64,000 nucleotides of DNA. Source: Bacteriovorax sp037444575 (GTDB taxonomy: Bacteria > Bdellovibrionota > Bacteriovoracia > Bacteriovoracales > Bacteriovoracaceae). The translations under genes were made by a program, and so were the position numbers. Location: positions 124,001 through 188,000 of the forward strand of contig JBBIME010000003.1 of assembly GCA_037444575.1 (NCBI GenBank), given 5' to 3'. The notes under the pieces are model-generated. The model worked only from the letters and a program-made list of their open reading frames with translations, had not been told where the DNA came from and ran no database searches. Below are positions 17,821 through 27,085 of the stretch, piece by piece; positions within the stretch are counted from its first letter, which is position 1; each line of letters starts with the position of its first letter.

Positions 17821-18843
17821 GTGATTTACGATATAATAGTTGTAGGAAATGGTCTTGCAGCACAAACTTTTCTATTTGAATTATTTAATGATGTGAAAAA
17901 AAGTCAGAATTTTTCTGTTGCACAGATTTTTTCTGAAGAAATTGCACCATCTTGCTCACTTCGCACTCTTGCCACTGTTTCCCTCTCAGGAATAGAAGAA
18001 GGTATAAGTGATCTCGGAAATGAACTCTATAGTTCCTTTTTTATGTTTGAAGAATTTGTAAACAAACACGCTCCCCAAGGTATTGAGAGGGTAGAACAAA
18101 TTGTCTCTTACACAACTCCAAAAGAAAAAGGCAAGATGGAGCGTCGTTATAAAAAACTACATGTTTTAACTGACCCTCTTTTTAAAGAAGAGTTTGAGGG
18201 AGTAAGGCTAAATTCTTACATCACTAGTCCTGAAATCTATTCCTCTTGGTTTGATGAGAAAATCAATAATCACAAAATTGATCGCATTAAAAATTTTGTA
18301 AATAATGTAAATGTTAATGACGAAGGAATTGTCGAATGCACTCTTTTGAGTGGGAAAAAAATATTGGCACGAAAAATTCTTCTTTGCACAGGAGCGTATT
18401 CAAAAATTTTCTCTGATTTTTACGAAACACCAACAATTCTAAAAGAGAAAACGCACTCCGTGGCAGGAAGTTTCCTGGAGAGATCAATCGATCTAAATCG
18501 CCCTTCATTTTTTGTTGTCATTGATGGACTTAAATTAGTGTATCGAAGTGAAGAAAAATTATTAACGTTAGGAGTTTCTTCCACGCAAGGAGCATTTCTT
18601 TCGGTTGATTTTAATGAATTAAATAGTGCTCTCGATTTTTTTCACCAAAAACTTAATTTATCTCTTGGAACTCTTTCTGATTTTAAAGTCAAAACAGGGC
18701 TTCGTCACAAAGGAATCCAAAGAAGGCCGTTTTATGCTGCCCTTCACGAAGACAAACCGATTTACCTCATTAGTGGGCTTTATAAGAATGGATTTACTTT
18801 TGCCCATTTGACTGCAAGAGAAATGCTAAAAAATATTCTTTAG
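17821..18843 (+). CDS. FAD-dependent oxidoreductase (DAO-like)
   Basis: This 340-residue protein starts with a GTG (AAGGGAA upstream) and has a strong dinucleotide-binding N terminus (DIIVVGNGLAAQTFLFEL, the GxGxxA/G type). A second strand, LLCTGAYS, matches the motif before the isoalloxazine in D-amino acid oxidase-like enzymes, and the C-terminal part contains a KTGLRHKG segment near the substrate-facing end, similar to DadA/ThiO. The substrate is not clear. It overlaps the convergent Kazal lipoprotein gene by four bases. The 120-base region before it is a divergent promoter with tex. Confidence 0.7.
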   Translation: MIYDIIVVGNGLAAQTFLFELFNDVKKSQNFSVAQIFSEEIAPSCSLRTLATVSLSGIEEGISDLGNELYSSFFMFEEFVNKHAPQGIERVEQIVSYTTPKEKGKMERRYKKLHVLTDPLFKEEFEGVRLNSYITSPEIYSSWFDEKINNHKIDRIKNFVNNVNVNDEGIVECTLLSGKKILARKILLCTGAYSKIFSDFYETPTILKEKTHSVAGSFLERSIDLNRPSFFVVIDGLKLVYRSEEKLLTLGVSSTQGAFLSVDFNELNSALDFFHQKLNLSLGTLSDFKVKTGLRHKGIQRRPFYAALHEDKPIYLISGLYKNGFTFAHLTAREMLKNIL

Positions 18844-19130
18844 TCCTTAATTATTTTCTCGCATGAGCCCTGCTTGTATTTTACACCTGCGCATTCAGCA
18901 AAACAGGAATTAGAGTAGGTCTTTCCATTTTCACCACACACTGGCATCCAAAGCTGAACGCAGACGCATTTTTTTACATCTGGCATTCCTCCGTGACTTG
19001 GAATGACTTCCCGAACGGCCTTAGTTTCGGGGCGGACATTGACTTCATTATCTCCCAATTTATTTTTTGGTTGATTTGAGCAAGCGCTGAAAGTGAAAAG
19101 GAATAATATGATGAAGACTAGATTTTTCAT
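18840..19130 (-). CDS. Kazal-type serine protease inhibitor lipoprotein
   Basis: The 96-residue protein has a lipobox (FTFSAC) directing lipid attachment at Cys17 and a short flexible stretch. A Kazal-like domain of about 40 residues then begins at CVCVQLWMPVCGENGKTYSN, continuing SCFAECAGVKYKQGSC with the classic VCGxxGxTYxNxC core. Kazal domains inhibit serine proteases. Placed at the membrane surface, it might protect the cell from its own or prey proteases. Several secreted serine proteases are encoded in the window. It overlaps the convergent oxidoreductase gene by four bases and is downstream of a tRNA on the same strand. Confidence 0.85.
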   Translation of the reverse strand: MKNLVFIILFLFTFSACSNQPKNKLGDNEVNVRPETKAVREVIPSHGGMPDVKKCVCVQLWMPVCGENGKTYSNSCFAECAGVKYKQGSCEKIIKD

Positions 19131-19186
19131 CTTGTAATGTTTTCATAAATTTTTGGATTTTAAAAGAAATAGGGAGGGGATAATTT

Positions 19187-19263
19187 TGGTGGCTTGGGGC
19201 AGAATCGAACTGCCCACCTATGGGTTATGAATCCATCGCTCTAACCAACTGAGCTACCAAGCC
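19187..19263 (-). tRNA. tRNA with CAT anticodon (Met or Ile2)
   Basis: On the minus strand the gene has acceptor GGCTTGG paired with CCAAGCC, the D arm GCTC..GAGC, anticodon loop TTCATAA and the T arm GGCAG-TTCGATT-CTGCC, with discriminator A and encoded CCA. The anticodon is CAT, so this is elongator Met or Ile2 whose C34 is modified to lysidine. The anticodon arm most resembles elongator Met (the GATGG..CCCAT arm), but I cannot separate the two classes by eye. A31 and C39 form an A-C mismatch. The tilS gene starts divergently beside it. Confidence 0.9.
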
Positions 19264-19361
19264 ATTAAAAAAGTTTGCTTCATCCTAGAGACGACCAGGC
19301 CTTCTGTCAAGAATATCTCAAAAAGTTTCAAGGATTTCTAGCTTTTTTGAGCAGGTTAGCT

Positions 19362-20696
19362 ATGATTGCCTCTGGATTTAAGCCTATGAAAATTTTTAAA
19401 TTTAACTCGAAGCAATTTGTAAGACACATCCATTCATTTATGGATTCAATGCAACTTATAAATCCAAATAAATCAATTTTAGTGGCAGTTTCTGGCGGCG
19501 TAGATTCCTTGGCCCTTATGTATGTTCTAAATAATATCTGCAAAGGCAATATCAGAGTTCTGCATATCAATCATGGAACTCGTCCCGAAAATGAAATTGA
19601 AGAAAAATTGGTTCTCGATCACTGCCAAAAATTAGGGCTTAAACTTGATGTAGTTAAATTTAATTTGTCCCTTTCTCAAAATAATTTTGAGGCCGTCGCG
19701 CGAAATTTACGGGCCGAAGTTTATAAACAGTACCTTCAAAAAAATTATTGGGTCTACACCGCCCATCATCTCGATGATTCTTTTGAGTGGAGTATGATCC
19801 AGTCATTTAAACAAAGCTCTCTGAAATCCACACTTGGTATTCCTGTTATCAATAGAGGGCTTGTTAGACCTTTTATGTGCGTGAGTAAAAATCAAATTAT
19901 AAATTATGCACAATCACTCAATTTATCCTGGGCAAAAGATTCGAGTAATAGAGATATGCGTTTTGAGCGCAATTTTTTTAGGCTCAATTTGACTGAGACA
20001 ATTCATAAACGTTACCCCCAATATCTTCGTCACTACGTGGCCCGCCAAACTGAACTTGCTTTAAAGTTAAAAAAGCATCGCAGTCTATTTATTAAAAAGA
20101 ATCGAAATGAAATTCCTTCGCTTTTGGAAAAAAGAGAGACTTCGGGAGCTGTTGTTTTAAAATCCCGTGATTTTAGTTTTCATAAGGATGAAATAAAGGA
20201 GTGGATTCATTTTTTTTCCAAAGGTTATCGAGGAGAAATTGATCGAGAATTGGATAAGCTGATAGCTGCCCATAAGAAGATTAAAGAGAACGAAAAAGAG
20301 TTAAAAATGAAAGGCCCATTCTCTTTTTCAGGCTCCGTTAAAATTTATATTCTTGATAATTTCCTTTTGATTGCTAACGAGATTCACCTGGATTTCTACC
20401 GCGAATATGATGAATTGCTTCTTAATTACTTAAAACGCAATTCCAACATTGCGCAGATTACTTCCAGCGCTGTTAATTTTGAAATTAAAAAAAGAATTTT
20501 TCCCTATATATCATTTCTTAATGAAAAGGACCATGAGAAGTCCTCCAAGCTATGTCATCCACTGTTACCTAGGAGTACGCAGTGGTTAAAGGATCAAAAG
20601 ATCCCGTATTGTTTTTATCCACTACTCTCAAAAAAGAATAGACAAAAGCTAAGTCACACTGCTGTCATACTTGATTCTTCTATCCTTGGTTTATAG
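19362..20696 (+). CDS. tilS: tRNA(Ile)-lysidine synthase
   Basis: The N-terminal adenylation domain carries the PP-loop SGGVDSLALMY, followed by VLHINHGTRP and AHHLDDSFEWSM, the TilS catalytic loop and DD motif; the C-terminal region is a variable TilS-type accessory domain. TilS converts the wobble C of tRNA-Ile(CAU) to lysidine so that it reads AUA. Two in-frame starts are possible: 19362 with an AGCAGG site upstream, used here, and 19386. The long extension to 19275 is not credible. It is next to tRNA(CAT), and ftsH and folP follow, a classic tilS-ftsH-folP arrangement. From 19362 the length is 444 residues, normal for TilS. Confidence 0.93.
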   Translation: MIASGFKPMKIFKFNSKQFVRHIHSFMDSMQLINPNKSILVAVSGGVDSLALMYVLNNICKGNIRVLHINHGTRPENEIEEKLVLDHCQKLGLKLDVVKFNLSLSQNNFEAVARNLRAEVYKQYLQKNYWVYTAHHLDDSFEWSMIQSFKQSSLKSTLGIPVINRGLVRPFMCVSKNQIINYAQSLNLSWAKDSSNRDMRFERNFFRLNLTETIHKRYPQYLRHYVARQTELALKLKKHRSLFIKKNRNEIPSLLEKRETSGAVVLKSRDFSFHKDEIKEWIHFFSKGYRGEIDRELDKLIAAHKKIKENEKELKMKGPFSFSGSVKIYILDNFLLIANEIHLDFYREYDELLLNYLKRNSNIAQITSSAVNFEIKKRIFPYISFLNEKDHEKSSKLCHPLLPRSTQWLKDQKIPYCFYPLLSKKNRQKLSHTAVILDSSILGL

Positions 20697-20761
20697 AATA
20701 GAGGAACGTTTTAAAAACAAAAGAAAAAGACCGTATTAGATAAAATAAGAAAAGGAATTAA

Positions 20762-22651
20762 ATGAAACCTCAACAAAAAACTCTCACTCTCTGGATCGTG
20801 GTTATTTTGCTAATGGCCTTATTGGCGAAAGTGGCCATGGTTGATAAGACCAATCATAAATTTATTAAGTACCCTGACTTCGTTAAGGCCGTTGAAGAAA
20901 AGAATGTTGAAGAAGTTGTCTTTAAAGGTAAAGACACGATCATGGGGAAATTTAAATCTGGATATGAAGGCGGATCTCGTTTCAGTTTAACTGGTAACAC
21001 AGGAGACGCGACTTTCAACATCCTCCGCGAAAATGGAATTATTCCTCAATATGAAGAAGAGGAAAAACAACCATTCTTCACTTCACTTTTATTAAACTGG
21101 GGACCGATGATTCTACTCATCGTTATCTTCTATTTCTTTCTTCGCCAAATTCAAGCAGGTGGTGGAAAAGCAATGAGCTTTGGGAAGTCTCGCGCTCGCA
21201 TGTTAAATCCACACGAAAAGAAAATTACTTTCAATGATGTCTCTGGTGTTCAGGAAGCTAAAGAAGAATTAGAAGAAGTTGTCGACTTCTTAAAAGATCC
21301 AAAAAAATATACTGCTTTAGGAGGAAAAATTCCTAAGGGAGTTATCCTTGTTGGGCCTCCAGGAACAGGTAAAACTCTTTTAGCAAGAGCTGTTGCAGGG
21401 GAAGCCGATGTTCCGTTCTTTTCAATTTCAGGATCTGACTTCGTTGAGATGTTCGTGGGGGTTGGGGCAAGCCGCGTTCGCGATTTATTCGAGCAAGGAA
21501 AAAAACACGCTCCATGTATCATCTTTATCGATGAGATTGATGCCGTCGGACGCCATAGAGGTCAAGGAATGGGCGGAGGTCATGATGAACGCGAGCAAAC
21601 TCTTAACCAACTTCTCGTTGAGATGGATGGGTTTGAATCTAACGAAGGCGTTATCTTGATTGCAGCTACAAACCGTATTGATGTTCTCGATCCAGCACTT
21701 CTAAGACCAGGTCGCTTTGATAGAAGAGTTATGGTTGGACCTCCAGATGTTCGCGGACGTCTTGGGATTTTAAAAGTTCATACAAAGAAAACTCCGCTTG
21801 AAGATAATGTAGATCTAGAAGTTATCGCAAAAGGAACTCCAGGATTTACTGGTGCTGATCTTGCTAACCTTGTTAACGAAGCTGCACTAAATGCTGCTCG
21901 TTTAAATAAGAAAAAATTAACAAACGATGATTTTGAACAAGCTAAAGATAAAGTTCTTATGGGGCCAGAGAGAAAATCACTGGTTATTTCTGATAAAGAA
22001 AAACTTATGACTGCTTATCATGAGGCAGGACACACTTTAGTTGGTATGAATCTTCCTTATACTGATCCAATTCACAAGGTATCTATCATGCCTCGAGGTG
22101 GAGCACTTGGAGTCACTCAAACATTGCCAAATGAAGATCTTCTATCGCTTACAAATGATCGCGCGGAAAACTTCATCTCATTTTTAATGGGTGGACGTTG
22201 TGCTGAAGAGATTGTTTATGGACAAATGACTTCAGGAGCTTCTAACGATATTGAAAGAGCGACAGGTCTTGCTCGCAATATGGTTTGTAAGTGGGGTATG
22301 TCTGAAAAGATGGGACCGATCAATTACAATAAATCATCGATGTCTCTTTACACTGGTACAGGTGACAACACTGATTACTCTGAAAAGACAGCTCAAGAAA
22401 TAGATGAGGAAATTAACCGCATTGTAGATAAAAACTACAGACAAGCGCTCAATATCCTAAAATCTAACCGTGATGGTCTTGATCGTCTTGCTCAGGCCTT
22501 AGTAGCGTGGGAGACAATTGACTTTCAACAGGTCAAAGATGTTATCGCTGGAATTGATATTGGGGTTCCTTTAAGGCCAGAAAAAAAGACTGACGATCAA
22601 GAAAAGAAAGAGACACCAACTACTGGAACACTTGATCCCGTTCTTGCTTAA
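20762..22651 (+). CDS. ftsH: ATP-dependent zinc metalloprotease FtsH
   Basis: The 629-residue protein has two membrane helices flanking a short periplasmic region (about residues 9-25 and 112-130), a AAA+ ATPase with Walker A GPPGTGKT and Walker B IIFIDEIDAVGR, the second region of homology (LLRPGRFDRR), and the zinc protease motif HEAGH near residue 420. FtsH degrades misassembled membrane and regulatory proteins such as LpxC and sigma-32. It is followed with only two bases by folP, so both are probably in one operon with tilS. Confidence 0.97.
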   Translation: MKPQQKTLTLWIVVILLMALLAKVAMVDKTNHKFIKYPDFVKAVEEKNVEEVVFKGKDTIMGKFKSGYEGGSRFSLTGNTGDATFNILRENGIIPQYEEEEKQPFFTSLLLNWGPMILLIVIFYFFLRQIQAGGGKAMSFGKSRARMLNPHEKKITFNDVSGVQEAKEELEEVVDFLKDPKKYTALGGKIPKGVILVGPPGTGKTLLARAVAGEADVPFFSISGSDFVEMFVGVGASRVRDLFEQGKKHAPCIIFIDEIDAVGRHRGQGMGGGHDEREQTLNQLLVEMDGFESNEGVILIAATNRIDVLDPALLRPGRFDRRVMVGPPDVRGRLGILKVHTKKTPLEDNVDLEVIAKGTPGFTGADLANLVNEAALNAARLNKKKLTNDDFEQAKDKVLMGPERKSLVISDKEKLMTAYHEAGHTLVGMNLPYTDPIHKVSIMPRGGALGVTQTLPNEDLLSLTNDRAENFISFLMGGRCAEEIVYGQMTSGASNDIERATGLARNMVCKWGMSEKMGPINYNKSSMSLYTGTGDNTDYSEKTAQEIDEEINRIVDKNYRQALNILKSNRDGLDRLAQALVAWETIDFQQVKDVIAGIDIGVPLRPEKKTDDQEKKETPTTGTLDPVLA

Positions 22652-22653
22652 AA

Positions 22654-23508
22654 ATGTTAAAAAAATTTGAATCTATAAATACAATGGGGGTTATTAATAT
22701 AACCCCCAATTCTTTTTCAGACCAAAAAAAATTCTTAGACTCAGACGCATTAAAAAAAGTACTAACTCTTTATAAAAATAAAAACCTTATTTTTGATTTT
22801 GGTTTTGAATCAACGGCACCAATGAATAGCGCGATATCTTTAAAAGCTGAGAGAGAGCGCTTTGATCATTTCTTTGATAGAATTTCTGACATTGATTTAA
22901 GCGGATGCTGGATTTCTTTTGATACTTATAAAGTAGAAAATTTTCAATATTTCGAAGAGAAATTTAAATCAAGGTATCAGAATCTTGGTTTTATTTTTAA
23001 CGATGTCTCAGGCGTGATTGATGATGAACTTCTAGTGTTTTTAAAAAAGAAAAGAGCACAAGAGAATTTCTTTTACCTGTATTCAAGCACGCATATTCCT
23101 TCCCGTGATAAAGTTTTAGAACACATGAAATTTCTCTCTACTGAAGAGATAATCTCAACAACGATTAAGAAATTTGACGATGCCTATAAAATTTTTAAAG
23201 AGATTGGCATTGAGAAAAAAATAATCATGGATCCTTGTTTTGGTTTCTCTAAAACAATTGAGCAGAATTGGGAGCTCATTAGTCGATTTGATGAAGTTGT
23301 AAAAAGTTTAGATTTTGAAGTTCCATGGCTTATAGGAGTCTCTAAAAAATCTTTTTTAAGAAAGATGGTAGCTGATGCAATTGATCCTTTTGCAGAATCT
23401 GAAATTCTTCACAAGAAAATCATTAATGAGTTACAGGCAAAAAAACTAGGGCACTTGATTTTTAGAGTTCACGATTTTGATATTGTTAGTGAGAGACAGG
23501 AAGGATAA
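22654..23508 (+). CDS. folP: Dihydropteroate synthase-like protein
   Basis: The 284-residue protein starts two bases after ftsH, as in many proteobacteria, and contains MGVINITPNSFSD, the DHPS N-terminal motif for pterin and p-aminobenzoate binding. The second motif is altered (DFGFESTAPMNS where DIGGESTRPG is typical), and the phosphate-binding loop reads DPCFGFSKT instead of DPGFGFGKT. The SKKSF motif is present in place of SRKSF. DHPS joins pterin pyrophosphate to p-aminobenzoate for folate synthesis. The substitutions suggest a diverged enzyme that may retain function with altered binding. It converges with the histidine kinase, overlapping by 23 bases. Confidence 0.8.
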   Translation: MLKKFESINTMGVINITPNSFSDQKKFLDSDALKKVLTLYKNKNLIFDFGFESTAPMNSAISLKAERERFDHFFDRISDIDLSGCWISFDTYKVENFQYFEEKFKSRYQNLGFIFNDVSGVIDDELLVFLKKKRAQENFFYLYSSTHIPSRDKVLEHMKFLSTEEIISTTIKKFDDAYKIFKEIGIEKKIIMDPCFGFSKTIEQNWELISRFDEVVKSLDFEVPWLIGVSKKSFLRKMVADAIDPFAESEILHKKIINELQAKKLGHLIFRVHDFDIVSERQEG

Positions 23509-25171
23509 TTTTAAATTCAGAGCCAACGTCAACCTCACTTTCGACCCAAATTTTTCCCCCATGAGCATCGACAATCTGCTTTGTAATGAAAAGGCCAAGG
23601 CCAAGTCCTTTTATCTCAGATGGATTTCTAATTTTTTCAAAGCGATCAAAAATTCTGCTTAAGTTTTCTTTCGCGATTCCAATTCCATTATCTTTTACAC
23701 TTAAAAAGGCCTGGTTGTTTTCAACTGAAAGATTTAAGTAAACTTGCTTCTCATTTCCATAGCGGATTGAATTGGTCAAAAGATTAAGCAGAACTTGCTC
23801 AATTCTTATTCTATCCCAGTTCACCATAACCTGAGTTTGATTGGATAAAAAAATAGGCTCAGGGGATTTAGAACTAAGAAATTGGTCTCTAAGAGAATCG
23901 AAAGTATCATTAATAAGTTGGCACAATTCGAACTCTTGAGGCTTTAAAGTTAATTGCCCTGATCGAATTCGCGATATATCAAGAGTGTCATCCACAAGAC
24001 GACTTAATCGAGTGACCTGTTTGTCGATTTGATCAACCAATGAATCTATGCGAGCTGGAGAGTAGGCATCTTCAATTCCTCTTTCAACTTTCTTTCTAAA
24101 CATCTGAATGTGTAATTTAAGAGAAGTAAGAGGCGTTTTTAATTCATGGGAGGCAATGGAGAGAAATTCATCTCGGCCAGCGAGAGCATTTTCTAAGTCT
24201 TTTTTTTGAGATTCAATTTTTTCTGAAAGATATTTTTGATTATTTATATCCGTGCATGACCCAAACCACTTTACTATTTTTCCATTATTGTCTCGAACTG
24301 GAACTGCAAGTCCTAAGAACCATCGGTACTCTCCCGAAAGATAGTCCATAAGCCGGTATTCAATTTGATAAGGCAATCCCGTTTGAAGGGAATTCGACCA
24401 AGAAGAGAAGTTTCGCTCAAAATCCTCGGGATGAATCAATTTTTCACAGCGGTTCTTAATATTGTCGCATTCTTTTAGTCCCGTAAATTCATAAAAGCGG
24501 TCATTATAGAAATCGATTGAACCATCAGGATCGGATGTCCAGGTAATATGAGGGATTGAGTTCGCAAGATCTCGGAATTTTTTTTCAGCTTCTCTAACTG
24601 ATTGCTCGGCCTTTTTTTTAAAAGTGATGTCTCTAAAGAAAATAGCGATACCGCCACCGACTGTTGGGTTAGCGCGAACTTCTGTCCAGATATCTAAAGG
24701 TGGGTAATATTCTTCGAATTCAGAAGTTCCTTTCGTTTCTTTGACTCTATTAAATTCAATCCAGAATTTAGAGGTTTCTTTATCCATCTTCGGAAAAAAA
24801 TCCCAAAAGTATTTGCCAATATGTTGCTCAGGTGTGATTTTAGTGATTTTTTCGTAATTGTGATTAACAAGTACAACTTTCCAATCTTTATCCACAGCGC
24901 AGAAGGCATCCTGCATGTTTTCGATAATGGAGACAACCTGCTGAGAATTATTTTTCAAATTGATTAGATTTTGATTCGCTCTTTTTCTGGAGAGCTCTAG
25001 CAACAAGTAGGCACTTAAAATAGAAAAAAAGAATGCTGTAGGGTAGAGGATTAGAAATTTTGGGTCATGAACATAGGGGGAGAGTTCTATTTGTAAAAAA
25101 AGAGCTCCGATAGATATAATCATTCCCAAAATGATTTGATGAAAAAATGCTCTACTTAAAAAATTAATCAT
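23486..25171 (-). CDS. PAS-domain membrane sensor histidine kinase
   Basis: The 561-residue protein has two N-terminal membrane helices (about residues 13-60), two PAS domains (about 80-195 and 200-310, the second with a C-terminal PAC-like motif GKIVKWFGSCTDI), a dimerisation domain with phosphorylated His in SHELKTPL, and an ATPase domain with the N box (LNLLTNSIRYG), a D-rich loop (DNGIGI) and G2 box (GLGLGLFITK). No response regulator is adjacent, so the partner is unknown. The two PAS domains probably sense internal redox, small molecules or light. It converges on folP with a 23-base overlap. Confidence 0.92.
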   Translation of the reverse strand: MINFLSRAFFHQIILGMIISIGALFLQIELSPYVHDPKFLILYPTAFFFSILSAYLLLELSRKRANQNLINLKNNSQQVVSIIENMQDAFCAVDKDWKVVLVNHNYEKITKITPEQHIGKYFWDFFPKMDKETSKFWIEFNRVKETKGTSEFEEYYPPLDIWTEVRANPTVGGGIAIFFRDITFKKKAEQSVREAEKKFRDLANSIPHITWTSDPDGSIDFYNDRFYEFTGLKECDNIKNRCEKLIHPEDFERNFSSWSNSLQTGLPYQIEYRLMDYLSGEYRWFLGLAVPVRDNNGKIVKWFGSCTDINNQKYLSEKIESQKKDLENALAGRDEFLSIASHELKTPLTSLKLHIQMFRKKVERGIEDAYSPARIDSLVDQIDKQVTRLSRLVDDTLDISRIRSGQLTLKPQEFELCQLINDTFDSLRDQFLSSKSPEPIFLSNQTQVMVNWDRIRIEQVLLNLLTNSIRYGNEKQVYLNLSVENNQAFLSVKDNGIGIAKENLSRIFDRFEKIRNPSEIKGLGLGLFITKQIVDAHGGKIWVESEVDVGSEFKIILPVSH

Positions 25172-25299
25172 ATTAATTAAATTTAGTCACAGCTTTAATT
25201 TTTATCAACTAAAGAGATCCTCTAGATTTCGTAAAGATTAAAACAAGCGACACTATTTAATCTGTTGAATTCTTCCATCCCTTCTCTTACCATTAATAT

Positions 25300-25689
25300 A
25301 TGGAATATGAATGCGGCCCTCTTCTCCTCTATAGTCAGGACAAAATCCGAATGTTGGATTTTTTATCGGACGTTTTTGAATTTGATGTCGATACCGTTTC
25401 TGACAGCGTTCATCGTGGACCACTTTTTTTAAAACTCTGTGAGGTTAATTCTGGTGAAGATAATTTCAATAACAATGGGATAGTGTTTTCTTTTAAAGTT
25501 AAAAGTGATCAAGAGCTAAAAGAAATCATGAACAAGTACAATTTTTTCCTTTATCGAAAGTCTGAATTGACTAAAGTTCCAGAAAAAATTGAACTGCTTC
25601 AAAATGAAGACAAAACCACACTTACAATATCAGATATTGACCATAGACTCTGGCGATTTGAGCTAGAGGGCCCATCTGGACATAACTAA
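25300..25689 (+). CDS. Possible VOC/glyoxalase-fold protein
   Basis: This 129-residue protein resembles a vicinal oxygen chelate fold by its pattern: a short strand with LLYSQDKIRMLDFLSDVF, then a FDVDTVSDS turn and a strand containing FLKLCEV, and a second half ending in DIDHRLWRFEL. The His/Glu metal ligands of the family are not convincingly present. It ends one base before the dihydroorotase start codon, sharing the TAATG junction, so the two are translationally coupled. No specific function can be given. Confidence 0.4.
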   Translation: MEYECGPLLLYSQDKIRMLDFLSDVFEFDVDTVSDSVHRGPLFLKLCEVNSGEDNFNNNGIVFSFKVKSDQELKEIMNKYNFFLYRKSELTKVPEKIELLQNEDKTTLTISDIDHRLWRFELEGPSGHN

Positions 25690-26978
25690 TGACAACTTTG
25701 AAAACAATTGATGCACTAACAGCTTCAAGCGTTGGGGTTTCAAGGATGCAAATCACTTTTGATGAAGAGTCTGGACTTATTACTGCCATTGGTGATTGCA
25801 CTCTTCCTCGAGATAAGGTTGATTTTTATTACGGCGATGACTGCCTGTTATTTGCAGGAATGGGAGATGTCCACATTCACGCTCGAGAAGATATCTCAGG
25901 GAAAAATAATTACAAAGAAGACTTTACATCTGTAAGCGCCGCGGCCCTTAATGGTGGCGTCGTTCATTTGGGTGATATGCCTAATAACCCAATTCCGCCA
26001 ATTGATGATGAGACTTATTTAAAGAAAGTAGAACTCTCTAAAAAAAGTGAAGTTCCCATTTTGATGTATGCAGGGATTGGCCCAAAAACTAGACCTTTGA
26101 GTTTTCCAGTTCCTTATAAAGCCTATATGGGCCCGTCAGTGGGGGATTTGTTCTTCAAAAATAATGAAGAGCTCGATGAGGTTTTAAGATATTATCGCAA
26201 CGAATCTGTAAGCTTTCATTGTGAAGACCCCGAAGTATTGGAGGAGAGTAAGTTAAAAGCGGATCATTTTTCAAGACGGCCTATCAAGGCTGAACTCTTG
26301 GCCACTGATTATGCTCTTTTTTTGATTGAAAAATACAACCTTCAAGGAAAGCTTTGTCACTATAGTGCTGGAGATGGACTCGATAGCATTAAAAAAGCAA
26401 AGGCCAATGGTCTCAAGGTCAGTTGTGAAGTTACTCCACAACACCTCTATTTCTCTGAAGAGAGTATTAGGGCCATGTCCGAAAGTGATCAGATTCAATT
26501 TCAAATGAATCCTCCAATTAGATCGATTTCGGATTCCAAGAAGCTCTTAGCTGCTCTTTTAAATAATGAAATCGATTATCTTGCCACTGATCACGCTCCC
26601 CATTCACCGGAAGAAAAGTGCAAGGGAATGAGTGGTCTTCCAGGCCTTGATACCTATGCTTCTTTTGTGACTTGGCTACTTATCGATCAAAAAATAGCTC
26701 CAGAGACAATTGCCCGGGTCGCTTGTGAAAATCCGGGGAAATTTTTTAATCAATTCCTTCCAGCTTTGAACAATAAAACGGATCGATATAAAAAATGGGG
26801 AAGAGGGATGGGTTTTCTTGAGGTCGGGTTTTCGGCTTCATTTACAATTTTAAATTTAAAACGTCCGGTTACTATCTCCCGCAACCATTTAAAGACAAAG
26901 GCCAACTGGTCTCCATTTTTAGGGATTACCTTTCCTGGTTCTCTTGAAGGAGTCTTCCTTTCAGGGAAGCGGTTTTAA
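25689..26978 (+). CDS. pyrC: Dihydroorotase-like amidohydrolase
   Basis: The 429-residue amidohydrolase has the metal motif HxH in GDVHIHARED, a further strand with GDMPNNP, the CEVTPQHLYF histidine, and the C-terminal loop ATDHAPHSPEEK with the catalytic Asp. GLPGLD is a typical dihydroorotase stretch. The enzyme closes carbamoyl aspartate to dihydroorotate in pyrimidine synthesis. Class I dihydroorotases are about 430 residues, consistent with this length. Coupling to the VOC-like gene hints that the latter has a related or housekeeping role, but other pyr genes are not adjacent. Confidence 0.88.
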   Translation: MTTLKTIDALTASSVGVSRMQITFDEESGLITAIGDCTLPRDKVDFYYGDDCLLFAGMGDVHIHAREDISGKNNYKEDFTSVSAAALNGGVVHLGDMPNNPIPPIDDETYLKKVELSKKSEVPILMYAGIGPKTRPLSFPVPYKAYMGPSVGDLFFKNNEELDEVLRYYRNESVSFHCEDPEVLEESKLKADHFSRRPIKAELLATDYALFLIEKYNLQGKLCHYSAGDGLDSIKKAKANGLKVSCEVTPQHLYFSEESIRAMSESDQIQFQMNPPIRSISDSKKLLAALLNNEIDYLATDHAPHSPEEKCKGMSGLPGLDTYASFVTWLLIDQKIAPETIARVACENPGKFFNQFLPALNNKTDRYKKWGRGMGFLEVGFSASFTILNLKRPVTISRNHLKTKANWSPFLGITFPGSLEGVFLSGKRF

Positions 26979-27085
26979 AACTTCTTAAAATAATCCTCAA
27001 ATGTAAGTTTTTGTAAGTCTACATTGATGATGAAGTACCATAAATTGTTCGCCACCAAACTGGCCACTTATTGGAAGGGTGTCAT

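Noticed and set aside
19275..19361. N-terminal extension of tilS starting with TTG at 19275.
   Set aside because: It begins close to the tRNA gene, lacks a ribosome site, and adds residues not expected before the TilS PP-loop domain.
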